A DNA stretch of 64,000 nucleotides from positions 172,221 through 236,220 of the forward strand of contig NW_024104758.1 in the NCBI RefSeq assembly GCF_003945595.2, in the 5' to 3' direction. The stretch comes from Pipra filicauda (taxonomy: Eukaryota; Chordata; Aves; Passeriformes; Pipridae). A program made the position numbers and the translations under genes. Positions within the stretch are counted from its first letter, which is position 1; each line of letters starts with the position of its first letter. This document shows, one piece after another, positions 11,319 to 21,258 of the stretch. The notes below the pieces were generated by a model. That model had not been told where the DNA came from and made no database searches. It worked only from the letters and a program-made list of their open reading frames with translations.

Positions 11319-12100
11319 GTTTTCCTTGAGGTGTCCCAGCAGGAGCCTCCCACTCCTGCCCCAGGCAAGTGCCCCCTTTAAAGAGATGCTCCTGCTTTCT
11401 TGATTCTGGGTTCTTCAGGCTGTTATTTAGCTATATCAGCACTTCCAGATCCCCCTGGAAGACGGGCAGTAGTCAGGCTCTGTTTCTAGAGCTGAAGTTA
11501 ATGACTCTCACAGTGCCAGAGGACTCAGGTCCCTCCACCTCTCTGCTCCGAGCTTGTTCCACCTTGGAAAGAGCAAAATTATCCAGTGAAAAATCTTTAT
11601 TGCATGTGATTGAAAAGGTGTTGGTTTTATTGCTAAACTCATATGGAAACAGTGTTCAAGATGTGAGAAATCTTGTTGGTCTAACACAGCTGAGCCTGGT
11701 GAGGCTCCTGCCAGTGCCAGAGGGACAGGCTTTGCTGGAACAGGAGCAGGATTAATGACCACAGAGCATTTCTCTCTCAATAGGCTGCCTGGCTCTCAAA
11801 GCCACATAAATTTGAGGGAAATACTTGCACACTTGTTCCATTAGCTCAGCTCAGCCTTTGGAGGGTGAGATCTCAATAACCCAGCTCACAGCAGCCTTCC
11901 CTGAGGTGCTGATTGCTCTGCTCTGCTGGCAGGAGAAAACTTGGAACAGCCACCCTTGGTGCCCCAGCAGCAGCCTGGGGGGGCTGGAGCTGGGATTTCT
12001 CTCTGGGAGAGCCCAGAGCTGAGCTGGGATCACCACCCAAAATGCCCTGTGTTAGGGGGCACCTCGAGCCTGCTTCTCCCTGCAAAAACTGCCAGTGCTC
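11319..12100. other. single-copy DNA with one 128-residue frame
   Basis: The plus frame at 11369-11755 is the only repeat-free one of note. It has no recognisable motif, begins within CR1-adjacent sequence and is probably chance. GC content rises toward the 51-bp minisatellite. Confidence 0.4.
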
Positions 12101-12619
12101 TCCTGGTTTGGCAGTGGGGTGTCACCCACACCCCAGGGAACAGCAGGCAGGTCTCTGGTTTGGCAGTGGGGTGTCACCCACACCCCAGGGAACAGCAGGC
12201 AGGTCTCTGGTTTGGGATGGGGTTGTCACCCACACCCCAGGGAACAGCAGGCAGGTCTCTGGTTTGGGATGGGGTGTTACCCACACTCCAGGGAACAGCA
12301 GGCAGGTCTCTGGTTTGGGATGGGGTGTTACCCACACCCCAGGGAACAGCAGGCAGGTCTCTGGTTTGGGATGGGGTGTTACCCACACTCCAGGGAACAG
12401 CAGGCAGGTCTCTGGTTTGGGATGGGGTGTTACCCACACCCCAGGGAACAGCAGGCAGGTCTCTGGTTTGGGATGGGGTGTTACCCACACTCCAGGGAAC
12501 AGCAGGCAGGTCTCTGGTTTGGGATGGGGTGTTACCAATGCTCCAGGGAACAGCAGGCAGGTCTCTGGTTTGGGATGGGGTGTTACCAGGCTCCAGGGAA
12601 CAGCAGGCAGGTTTCTGTT
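12101..12619. repeat. minisatellite, 51-bp unit, about 10 copies
   Basis: Each unit contains gggaacagcaggcaggtctc and tggtttgggatggggtgtta. The first two units carry tttggcagtgg instead of tttgggatgg. Units 4-8 alternate strictly between cacactcca and cacacccca, indicating growth by a 102-bp dimer. The last two units are diverged (ccaatgctcca, ccaggctcca). As 51 is a multiple of 3, each frame repeats every 17 residues, giving false repetitive 'proteins' on both strands. Confidence 0.97.
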
Positions 12620-12657
12620 TGTCCTGTGCTGAATGTGCCCTGGAACAAGGGACACCT

Positions 12658-12756
12658 GAGCAGCCTGGGAGAGTGGGAGGTGTCCCTGCCCATGGCACGG
12701 GTGGGACAGGATGGGCTTTGAGGTCCCTTCCCACCCAGACCATTCTGGGATCCCGT
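12658..12756 (+). mobile_element. CR1 3'-end fragment
   Basis: Starts at gagcagcctgggagagtggg, keeps gtgtccctgcccatggcacg and ends at accattctgggatcccg. It begins only about 40 bp after the 51-bp array. Confidence 0.88.
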
Positions 12757-13650
12757 GGTGAGGGGGGTTGGATGTGCCAGGGTGGGATGTTTGCCAAGGG
12801 ATCAGTGGAGCTCTGCTCAGGCAGGCTGGGCTCTGGGAGCAGGAGGGGGAGGTACAACCTGCTGACACGTGTCTGGAACTGAGCAAGAGCTGCTGGGAAC
12901 AACTGAGAGTGTTTAACAGGGGACTGAAGGAACTGGGCAAGTGCAGGATGTGGGAGAGCCCCTGGGGTGGGATCTCAGGCTGCTGGGAAGGACAGGACAG
13001 GGGGCTTTCCAGCTTTAGTGGGGGATGCTGGGCTGGCTGCTGGGGCCCAGACACGAGGAGCTGGAGCAAGGGGTGCTCAGGGGGCAGAGCTGATGATGGT
13101 TCCAGAATGGATCAGGTGCTCTGGTGGGTCCCAGGCAGCAGGAGTGGGAAGTGCCCCTGGTGATGCTCTGAGGGGGTGGTTTGGCCTTTCCTGTGGCTCT
13201 GGAGCAGCTGTGGCTGAGTCTGGAGCAGTGAAATCAATGCTGCCCAGTGCTGTAATTAGAGGTACTTAAGGGCCATTAGCAGAGCTTGTAAAAATGCTTT
13301 TTAATCAGTTCAATAAATGGGAGTCCTGGTTTAATTGCATTATAAAAATTACACGTGGGCTACTTTCTATGGAAAATGACAGGTGGAATGGATGTTGCTG
13401 TGATGTCAGTCAGTGCCATCCACACTCCAGGCCCATCCTGTGAAGGGGATATCACATGGGCAGCTGCCTGTGACATGGAGCTGTGCATCACTGTCACCAG
13501 ATGCTGTCTCCAGGTTTGCCAAAAGAGAGTCGAGCACTTTCTGCTCATCAGAATCTTCCTGTGCTGTGGACACATTTCAGTCTGCAAGATTTCATTGAAC
13601 TGGGAAAGTTCTTAATGCTGCTGAATGTGGAGCTGGGGGTTTCTGACAGG
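12757..13650. other. single-copy DNA, conserved-looking AT-rich patch
   Basis: GC-rich to about 13240. From 13250 to 13360 it becomes AT-rich with homeodomain-type cores (taattag, tttaatc, tttaattgca). Such composition is common in conserved vertebrate non-coding elements; I cannot test conservation here. Confidence 0.4.
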
Positions 13651-13757
13651 ACAGCCTGGGTGAAGGAGAGATCAAGGTGTCCCTGCCCATGGCAGGGGTT
13701 GGATGGAGAGGTTTTTTTAAGGTCCTTTTCAACCCAGCCCATTCTGAATCTCTGATT
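13651..13757 (+). mobile_element. CR1 3'-end fragment, diverged
   Basis: Landmark gtgtccctgcccatggcagg is intact, but its flanks are altered (gagagatcaag before, a T-run in gaggtttttttaaggtcc after). The tip is reduced to cccattctgaatctctgatt. Confidence 0.85.
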
Positions 13758-13988
13758 TCCCTTCCCTGTGTGTGCAGCTGCTGCTGTGTAAACTCAGAGC
13801 CAGTGTTTAACAAGGCTCCAGAGGGCTTTGGAAAGCCAGGGCAGTGTTTGTATGTGGATGGTAAAATGTCTGGGGCTCTCCCAGAAGTGCTAAAGAACAA
13901 CCTAAACCCTCTTGTTTCCCTTGTTGAATCTCTGAGAGTCACTGATGCCTGACTCCTGTCCTGGCCCTGCCACTGCAGGAACACGAGT
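13758..13988. other. short single-copy spacer
   Basis: Lies between a CR1 fragment and the 19-bp array; nothing recognised. Confidence 0.5.
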
Positions 13989-14465
13989 GCAGAGAGAACC
14001 TCCCAGGGCAGAGAGAACCTCCCAGGGCAGAGAGAACCTCCCAGGGCAGAGAGAACCTCCCAGGGCAGAGAGAACCTCCCAGGGCAGAGAGAACCTCCCA
14101 GGGCAGAGAGAACCGCCCAGGGCAGAGAGAACCTCCCAGGGCAGAGAGAACCTCCCAGGGCAGAGAGAACCTCCCAGGGCAGAGAGAACCTCCCAGGGCA
14201 GAGAGAACCTCCCAGTGCAGAGAGAACCTCCCAGGGCAGAGAGAACCTCCCAGGGCAGAGAGAACCTCCCAGGGCAGAGAGAACCTCCCAGGGCAGAGAG
14301 AACCTCCCAGGGCAGAGAGAACCTCCCAGGGCAGAGAGAACCGCCCAGGGCAGAGAGAACCTCCCAGGGCAGAGAGAACCTCCCAGGGCAGAGAGAACCT
14401 CCCAGGGCAGAGAGAACCTCCCAGGGCAGAGAGAACCTCCCAGGGCAGAGAGAACATCCCAGTGC
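13989..14465. repeat. minisatellite, 19-bp unit, about 25 copies
   Basis: The unit is agagagaacctcccagggc. Nearly all units are identical; the markers are two accgccc variants (G at 14115 and 14343, exactly 12 units or 228 bp apart), one cagtgcag unit near 14216, and a terminal aacatccc unit followed by agtgcac. The 12-unit spacing suggests block duplication. No stop occurs in the unit in any frame, which explains the 291-residue minus frame across it. Confidence 0.98.
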
Positions 14466-14624
14466 ACAGATCTGTGTGTCCTGCTGACACCACAGGAATA
14501 AATACCTTCAGCACCCAGCCTGGCTGCTCAGCAGCAGCAGCTGGGGACTAAAAAGCAAAACACCAAACCAAGCCAAAAGCTGGGTGTTGTTGGAAATTCT
14601 TTTCCTGTGCACCAACTTCTGCAA

Positions 14625-14884
14625 GGGAAGGGACAGGGGGAGTGGCCTTATAAAGGAGGCAAGGGTTGGGTTAGAAATTGGGAAAAACTGTTTCCCTGGG
14701 AGGGTGGGGAGGCCCTGGCCCAGGTTGCCCAGAGAAGCTGTGGCTGCCCCTGGATCCCTGGAAGTGTCCAAGGCCAGGTTGGAGCAACCTGGGCTGGTGG
14801 AAGGTGTCCCTGCCCATGGCAGGGGTGGCACTGGGTGGGCTTTGAGGTCCCTTCCAACCCAAACCAGTCTGGGATTCCATGACT
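14625..14884 (+). mobile_element. CR1 fragment, main group
   Basis: Begins with a diverged leader (gggaagggacagggggagtg), then ggttagaaattgggaaaaac in place of the usual attgggaagg, and all later landmarks. The tip, accagtctgggattccatga, is intact. Confidence 0.93.
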
Positions 14885-16286
14885 TTAATTCCACATGTGT
14901 AGGTGGTGGGTTTGGTTGGGCTCCAGGGGCTCAATGTAATGACAAAGTGGTTTTCCCAATCCAGAGCTGGGGGCTCTGTTGAAACCACCCTGGGGTGTCC
15001 ATGCCCCCTTTCCAGGTGGGCACAGAGGGAAATAAAGGTCCCAAATCTGTCTGTGGTCCAGCTGCTTTGGTGTTTGAGGGGGGTTTTGCAATGAGGAAAT
15101 GTCTCTAAGCAGCAATGGGAGATGAGAGCTGAGCCTGCAGGGAGTCACTGGAAAGCCCAATTGATCTCAGGAACTTGGCATCCTGATGGAAATGAGCCCA
15201 GGAGTGCTGGGATGCTGTTTGCACCTTTGCTGTGCAGGCCTGGGGTTGGTTGTGCTGCTTTTCCAGTCTTTAATCTTTCTGGGTGAAGCCTTGACCCACA
15301 GTCCTTGAGCTGGAATGTCTCACTCAGAATTTTGGGAGGGACTTGGTACTTACTGTTCTAATTTATCCTGGGTTAGGTCAAACTGCAGTTCACTTGGTCC
15401 TGTGAGTCTTGGGACCATTTCCAGTTGTAACTGGAGGGGAAAAAAAAACCACACAAAAGCAAAGCATAAAAATTAAGATCACGAGGATAAAATGACCCAG
15501 TAACTGTTAACAGTAATGTCTGCTCTTGCCTTCACTTCCTTGCCAGGGTATCTTTGTGGGATTATTGTTCCTGTCTCCAATTATTTCTCCCTTGCTAATC
15601 TTCCTTTTCAAAAGCAGAATGTAAATCCACATCCAGGCTCTTTGCACTTGCCTTCATTATCCTTCACTCTGTGCATTGGGGCAGCTCCCACTGGCTTTCC
15701 TCCGAGCATCTGTCAGTGCTGCCACTGGAAAATCCCCTTTTCCCTGGCTTTGACTGAGCTCTGCATATCCATGGATGGAAACTTGCCCATGTTCAGCTCC
15801 TCTGGAGTGATTGTTTCCCTTTCCCTGTGGGCACGAAGGCAGAATCATTCTGTCACTCTTAAACTTGATCTTCTTTTCTCCTTCTGGTTCTAGGGCTTGT
15901 CTGCCTCGTTGTGTTTAAACTGCTCTGTGGTTACAGACTTTTTGGGAAGAGCAATGACTGTTAGAGGCAACCACTGTTAATGGTTCTGGAGACAGAGTAA
16001 TTGAAGTTTAAAAAAAAAAACAACCACAAAACCAAACACAAAAAAACCCACCAACAACTCTGGGGGGCTCTGGTTTGTGCTTGTCATAAAGCTCATATTT
16101 TAGTCTGCACCTTCCAGCATCTCCAGATTCATGGCTGACAAACTTCAGTGATTTTTATAGATTTATGCCATTTATTGCTGCCCCTGACTCTGAAAGCTTC
16201 ACCCAGACATGATGGTGTGTGAAGTTGTCTCTTCCTCCACACAGCACTGCTGCTGGACATTAATGGTTGAAAGTGTGAGAAGAAAG
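14885..16286. other. single-copy DNA with A-rich patches
   Basis: A-runs at 15438-15448 and a CAAAA-type tract at 16008-16055. A 125-residue plus frame at 15516-15893 has no recognisable domain. No gene seen. Confidence 0.45.
16008..16055. repeat. A-rich simple repeat
   Basis: Aaaaaaaaaa followed by caacca/caaaac units and an A-run near 16041-16047. No target-site or element signal seen beside it. Confidence 0.75.
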
Positions 16287-16383
16287 TCTGGGCTGGTGGA
16301 AGGTGTCCCTGCCCATGGCAGGGGGTGGAATGGGATGAGCTTTTAAGGTCCCTTCCAACCCAGACCAGTGTGGGATTCTGTGA
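16287..16383 (+). mobile_element. CR1 3'-end fragment
   Basis: Contains gggctggtggaaggtgtccc, catggcagggggtggaatgg and the tip agaccagtgtgggattctgt. Cleanly truncated at the 5' side. Confidence 0.9.
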
Positions 16384-16679
16384 ATGGCAGTGCTAAAAAT
16401 AACCTGTATTTAATTACACATGTGCTAAATAGTTCATGCCATTAAATGAGAGCCTTTCTGGGGAGCTCAGCTGCTTGCAGTGTGCAGTTCCAGGGATGCT
16501 CCCCATCAAGAAGAGGAGGGATTCAGTTTTACACCTGAACCTTGGACATGGAACCCCCTGTCCTGAGCCAGGAGCACAGTGCCTGTTACACCCCCCGGGT
16601 TCCTGCCCTGGGCAAGGCTCCTGGGCATCTCCTCCATCATCCAGGGCTTTTCCTGGGAGTCCCCTGCTTGCAGCCACCA

Positions 16680-16802
16680 CCTTGATGGCTTTGTGCTCCA
16701 GCAGGTCTGTGAGGTGCCTTTGAACACAAAACATTCTGTGATTCCAGCTGGATTTGATGATCCCAAAGGTCTTTTCCAGCCTAAATGATCCTGTGGTTCT
16801 GG
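16680..16802 (+). mobile_element. old CR1 3' ends, possibly two in tandem
   Basis: Two CR1-like tips follow each other: caaaacattctgtgattcc (ending near 16747) and ggtcttttccagcctaaatg with cctgtggttct (ending near 16802). Upstream identity is weak. This could be one old copy with a duplicated tip or a nested insertion. Confidence 0.6.
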
Positions 16803-18157
16803 AACATGCCCCAGGGCTACAGGGGACACATTCCAGGCAAGTCCTGGGCGCCCTCCATCCCTCCCTGTCTCCCCAGGGAGTCAGAAACCATTGTCTGTTG
16901 AATAAATAATGTATTATTTCATGCTTGCTGACACATCTGAAACCAGGCCTCAGGATCTTTGAGAATTTGGGGTTTAAATGTGAGTAGCTCCAGTCTGTGG
17001 TCAAACCCTGCTCCAGAGCAGTGGCTTCGATGGATCCCCGTGGGAATCAGTGGAAAGGAGAACTAAAGAGTGCTGAGGTGAGGCAGGAGCAGAGCTGGGG
17101 CTGAAGGAGTTTGCTCTCTGGGTTAGGTCCTCAGCAGCTCCCCTGAACCTCCTGCTGCTGCTCTGGGAACCTGAGCAGGACTGTAACCAAAAATCCAGGT
17201 TTAGCAGTGAATTCCTGAGCTTCAGAATGTTTTGCCCCTTGAATAACATCCCAAAAACCCCCAAACCTGCCCATGTACATTTGATGTGGTACCTCCTGCT
17301 TGGAAAGAGCCACTTAGAAATATTTATACAGTGGCTTGTTAAAGCAGCTGTAAATAATACATGAGTGTTGCAGACATGTCTGTTAATGTTACTTTATTTA
17401 CTGGAGGTGTGCTTTATGTTAGAGACAGGGAATTTTCCTTAACTTTGTAATTCCCAAAATACTATTGTGTGGACTATAATATAAAACAGATAAATAATGC
17501 AGGGTATAACACAGATCAAGCTATAAATTAGCAGAAGTGTGTCCTGAGGCTTCTCTGGTAGTACATGCAATGCTTTACCCCTTAATTATCTTGTCAGGAT
17601 AATTCCCTTTAATTATCTTGCCATAATAAATTCAGGAGGTGAATTAATGTGGAATAGTCAGGGAGCAACACGTGATTTTTGACAGCTTTGGATCCTCTGT
17701 CAAGGTTTTTGCTGACAAACCAGAATCCCTCTGCTCCCTCAAAGAGCTGTTGGATGTTAATAGTGCCCTATTTTCCTTCCATCCTGTTAAAAGAGGAGGG
17801 CAGAGCAGAGGGAATTGTGCAGTGAGTGGCAGAGCTGTGATTTGGGCTGTGGGAGATGGAGCTTGCTGGTGCTTAAATGGACCAGAGAAGTCCTGTAAAC
17901 TTTTGTTGAGATAGTTTGCTGTTTGATTTGAAGGTTGTGGATTTTTTTTTTTTTTGGAGGCTTTTTTGTGGGTTAAAAAAAAACCCACTCTGTACAGAAG
18001 GAAAGCATTTTGCTGTGATTTAAAGGATTTAAGATGCACAGAGAGCCACTCAAGTTGGACAGGCTGAGTGTTCCCACAGCCCTCGTGGTGGGAGTGTCAC
18101 AGCAGGGGCTGGAATTGGGGCTTTTCTTGCACCAGTGGTATGAGAAATAAAAATATG
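16803..18157. other. AT-rich single-copy DNA
   Basis: No gene seen. AT-rich at 17300-17660, where ttaattatcttg is repeated twice (about 17582 and 17612). Opposed T-run and A-run at 17941-17990 could pair as a hairpin. Confidence 0.45.
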
Positions 18158-18179
18158 ATATATATATATATATATATAC
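18157..18179. repeat. (TA)n microsatellite
   Basis: About ten uninterrupted TA dinucleotides immediately left of the probable LTR. Confidence 0.95.
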
Positions 18180-18183
18180 ATAT

Positions 18184-18645
18184 TGTGAAGTTGTAAGATA
18201 TCCAAGTTCCAAAGACTGAACTTGAGTATCAGGGTCTTTTTCGGTCGGATAAAGTGTTGTGGTCCCCACCACATAGGGGAAATGTGAAAGCTCTTAAAAA
18301 TTAAAAACTTCTGGGGCCATGTTGTACACGAGGTTCCTTTTCTCTTTGGCCTAAGAACAAAGGAAGATCCGTCACCTTTGACAGGGAGTGGCTTGCAGCC
18401 AACTGGGATAAAGGGAAAAGCCCCTTTTCGGAGAAAAGAAACCTTATTAGGTGAAAATGAATATATTAAACTTACCTGAAAAGGGTGGGATTTTGTGAAA
18501 GTATAAAATGTATGGAGTTTAAACCGAAGGGGTCTTCTCTCCCCGGAAACTTGGTGTGAGACCAGACCCAGCACGCTGAATAAATCCTTTTTGTTCCATG
18601 AGTTTTTGCTGTCTTTCTAAATTCAAGGGAGAGATTTTTCTCACA
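18184..18645 (+). mobile_element. probable solo LTR of an endogenous retrovirus
   Basis: Seen: a TATA-like gtataaaatgtatgg near 18501, a poly(A) signal aataaa at 18578-18583 within cacgctgaataaatcc, then a T/G-rich stretch (ttttttgttcc) and an end at tttttctcaca. The spacing of TATA box, poly(A) signal and terminal CA fits an LTR. Boundaries are uncertain: tgtgaag at 18184 is one candidate start and tgttgtggtcccc at 18255 another, and no target-site duplication is evident for either. No gag, pol or env sequence flanks it, so it would be a solo LTR left by recombination. Confidence 0.55.
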
Positions 18646-19697
18646 GTGGTGTTTGAGGGGGGAGACTGGAACTGGGAGGATGGAGGTGCCTTTTTTCCCC
18701 AGTGCTGGTGGGGCCAGGAGGGACACGGTGGGCTGGGCTGGGCTGAGCGCCCTGCCCGTTCCCTGAGCCAGAGCAGGAGCAGTGATCCCAATTCCATGGG
18801 ACAGGAGCCCTGGCTGTGTGATGTCCTCAGCCCTGAGCTCCCCCAGCCCCCTCAGTGCTGCCCTGCAGGGCTGTTCCAGCCCTCAGGGGCTGCTCCAGCA
18901 GCCACAGCCCAGGGAGCTCTGGAACACAGGGAGCCCAGAGAGCCTGGGATGGATCTTTGGGATCATTGCCCAGAACTGGCTGGTCTGGGTGGGGCTGTCT
19001 CGTACCCACATTGTTGGTGAAGGCCCTCAGTCTCTCCCTGATGCCTGGGGGCGTTTGGGGGGCTGTGTGTGAGCAGTGATGAGGAGTTATCCATTCTCCA
19101 TGTGCCTCCCTTTCCTTCTCACTGCAGCTTTTGCCTCAGCTTGCTCTGGGAGCCTCCCAAGCTGCAAGGCTGCCTTGGGGATACCCTTCTCCAGAGCTGA
19201 TGGAGCTTGGAGGGCATTAATTTGGAAGTTCAGAAGGAGAACAGATTCTCAACAGGTAGAACTGATGGCAGTATGGACCAGAAGAGGGAAGAATGCAATG
19301 GAATATATAGCCCCAAGTAAAATTTGAATTAGTTGTTTCTGGGGAGTGTGGGATGGAGTAGAGTATGAATTTAGGAGCAAGGCAGGCACCACAGATTTCC
19401 CTGTTTCTCACTTGAGAGTTCACTTCTCCATTTTCTAGGAGTATGCCACCTACTCAACATCTGCCATTCTTAAAAATCTGCTTAAAAAAGAAAATGCAGT
19501 TCTATCCATGAATGATGGGCTGTGCACAGAAGGCCACATGGATGGCATGAAGTTGGCAGAGCCAGAGCAGGCAAGTGACACTCTCAGACAAGGAGACTGG
19601 GACAGTCTCCACAAAAACCACAGGAGAGCAACTTCCCCAGCCAGGCAGTGCTTGGAGAAGATGCTGCACACTCAAGTGGACCAGAATTGTGAACCAT
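18646..19697. other. single-copy DNA, nothing recognised
   Basis: GC-rich at 18700-19060, AT-richer later. Open frames here are short and overlapping, with no domain. Confidence 0.5.
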
Positions 19698-19929
19698 AAA
19701 AGGGAACTGAGAGTAGGTTTAGGTGGGATATTGGGAAGGAATTCCTGGCTGGGAGGGTGGGGAGGCCCTGGCCCAGGTTGCCCAGAGAAGCTGTGGCTGC
19801 CCCTGGATCCCTGGAAGTGTCCAAGGCCAGGTTGGAGCGACCTGGGCTAGTGGAAGGTGTCCCTGCCCATGGCAGGGGTGGCACTGGATGGGCTTTGAGG
19901 TCCCTTCCAACCCAAACCAGTCTGGGATT
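19698..19929 (+). mobile_element. CR1 fragment, main group
   Basis: Begins with gagagtaggtttaggtggga, then attgggaaggaattcctggc and the full set of later landmarks. One change is seen in the middle (ggagcgacctgggctagtgg). It ends at aaccagtctgggattg, so the tail is missing. Confidence 0.93.
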
Positions 19930-20539
19930 GATCCACGGTGACCTCCAGAGCTGCTGGGTCTCTTGGCTTCCTTTCTCCCAGGGACAACAGAAACCATACC
20001 TTGTTTCTCCATCACCCCCCTCCACCTTGGGTAATCTTGCCTTGGTTTAGGACTTTGCTGCCCAGAATTCTCTTGGTGCTGGCTCCCCGTGCCTGTGTAT
20101 GTTTGCAGAGCCTCCTGCACTGCCTGTCTCAATCTCTTCAGTTCTGAAAAATAAGCTGTTATTATCAAGGCACCGTTCTGGGCCTTTGGGGTTTGTTTTC
20201 CTTTCCATTTTCATGACTTTAGAAGTTGTTTGATGCTTTTTGCCTCCATTTGCCCATATATGAAATGAGGATAATACCCACCTGTCTAACAACGTTGTGA
20301 AGCTTTTATTTCTACAAAGAGCTGGTTTGAATACCTTCGGCTCGAGGTGCAATTCAGTCCTGAATGCAGTGCTGTTCCCTCCTCCACGCAGGTTTGCAGC
20401 CCTGTTGTTTGTTCAAGGCAGTGGGGATGAGCTGGGGGCAGCAGTGCCAGTCCCTGTGCCCTGTCCTTGGCCCATCTGGGAGGGATCAGGAAACACATCC
20501 ATTCCTGGCTCCATCTGTCTCCACTTGTGCCAATCAGAG
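19930..20539. other. single-copy DNA, nothing recognised
   Basis: No gene or repeat recognised. Frames across this stretch on both strands join CR1 to unique sequence. Confidence 0.5.
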
Positions 20540-20685
20540 AATAGAACCACAGAATCATTAAGGCTGGAAAAGCCCTCTGAGCCCATCCAGTCCAACCATC
20601 CCCAGCACTGCCCAGGCCACCCCTGCCCCATGTTCCCAAGTGCCACATGCACAGGGCTTTGAAATCCTCCAGGAGTGGTGGCTCT
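20540..20685 (-). mobile_element. CR1 fragment, different subfamily
   Basis: Starts with agaaccacagaatcattaag, gctggaaaagccctctgagc and continues ccagtccaaccatccccagc, the 3' end typical of CR1 lineages other than the main group in this window. The right edge fades near ggagtggtggc. Confidence 0.82.
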
Positions 20686-20850
20686 GTCATGCACACAGCA
20701 ATGTCACCGTGTTCCTCCCCACAGCCAACAAAGGAGGGAGGTTCTCCTTTGTTCTCCTTCTTCTTGTTGTAGATGTATTTAAAGAAAAAATTATTGTCTT
20801 TTATGGCAGCAGCCAGAAAGTTCCAATTTGGCTTTGGCCCCTGTAGAACT

Positions 20851-20998
20851 GGTTGCCCTGAGTGGAATTCCCACCCCTGGAATTGTCCCAGGCCAGGTTG
20901 GCCGGGGCTTGGAGCAGCCTGGGATGGTGGAAGGTGTCCCTGCCCGTGGAATGAGATGGGCTTTAAGGTTCTTCAAGCCCAAACCATTCTGGGATTCT
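20851..20998 (+). mobile_element. CR1 3'-end fragment, older
   Basis: Has ggttgccctgagtggaattc where main-group copies read ggttgcccagagaagctgtg, then gcttggagcagcctgggatg, a shortened ccctgcccgtggaatgag and the tip aaaccattctgggattct. Confidence 0.87.
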
Positions 20999-21164
20999 AA
21001 TTTTGACCTCCCAACATCCTTGTGGTCCTCCTGAGTTACCTACCCTTGATTCCAAAGAATGTCTTTTCTCTGACTTCCAGCCAGAGCTCTGTTGTGACAG
21101 GCTGGGCTTTCGCACTGCTCACCACGGGCACAGCTCCAGGACCTGGAAGATTTCCTTCCTCAGG

Positions 21165-21258
21165 TGGGATTGTTGGGGTGTCCTGAGCAGGACCAGGAGT
21201 GGGACTCCATGGCCCTGGGGGGTCCCTTCCAGCTCAGGGTGCTCCGTGACTCTGGAAA
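21165..21258 (+). mobile_element. CR1 3'-end fragment, third group
   Basis: Gggattgttggggtgtcctg, then aggaccaggagtgggactcc and tcccttccagctcagggtgc with a degraded tip (ctccgtgactctgg). It matches the copy at 56725-56968 in its first half. Confidence 0.75.

Noticed and set aside
11941..12882. 313-residue plus frame and 315-residue minus frame
   Set aside because: Both cross the 51-bp minisatellite and then CR1 sequence; the 17-residue periodicity is the repeat itself.
8454..14465. CRISPR-like arrays
   Set aside because: Direct repeats are contiguous with no unique spacers, and the window is vertebrate DNA; these are minisatellites.
13592..14467. 291-residue minus frame with repeated short peptide
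   Set aside because: Translation of the 19-bp minisatellite joined to a CR1 fragment.
16414..17004. 196-residue minus frame
   Set aside because: Part of it is the complement of CR1 3' ends (16680-16802); the rest has no recognisable motif.
18050..18574. 174-residue minus frame across the LTR
   Set aside because: Antisense to the LTR signals, with no retroviral or other domain; probably chance.
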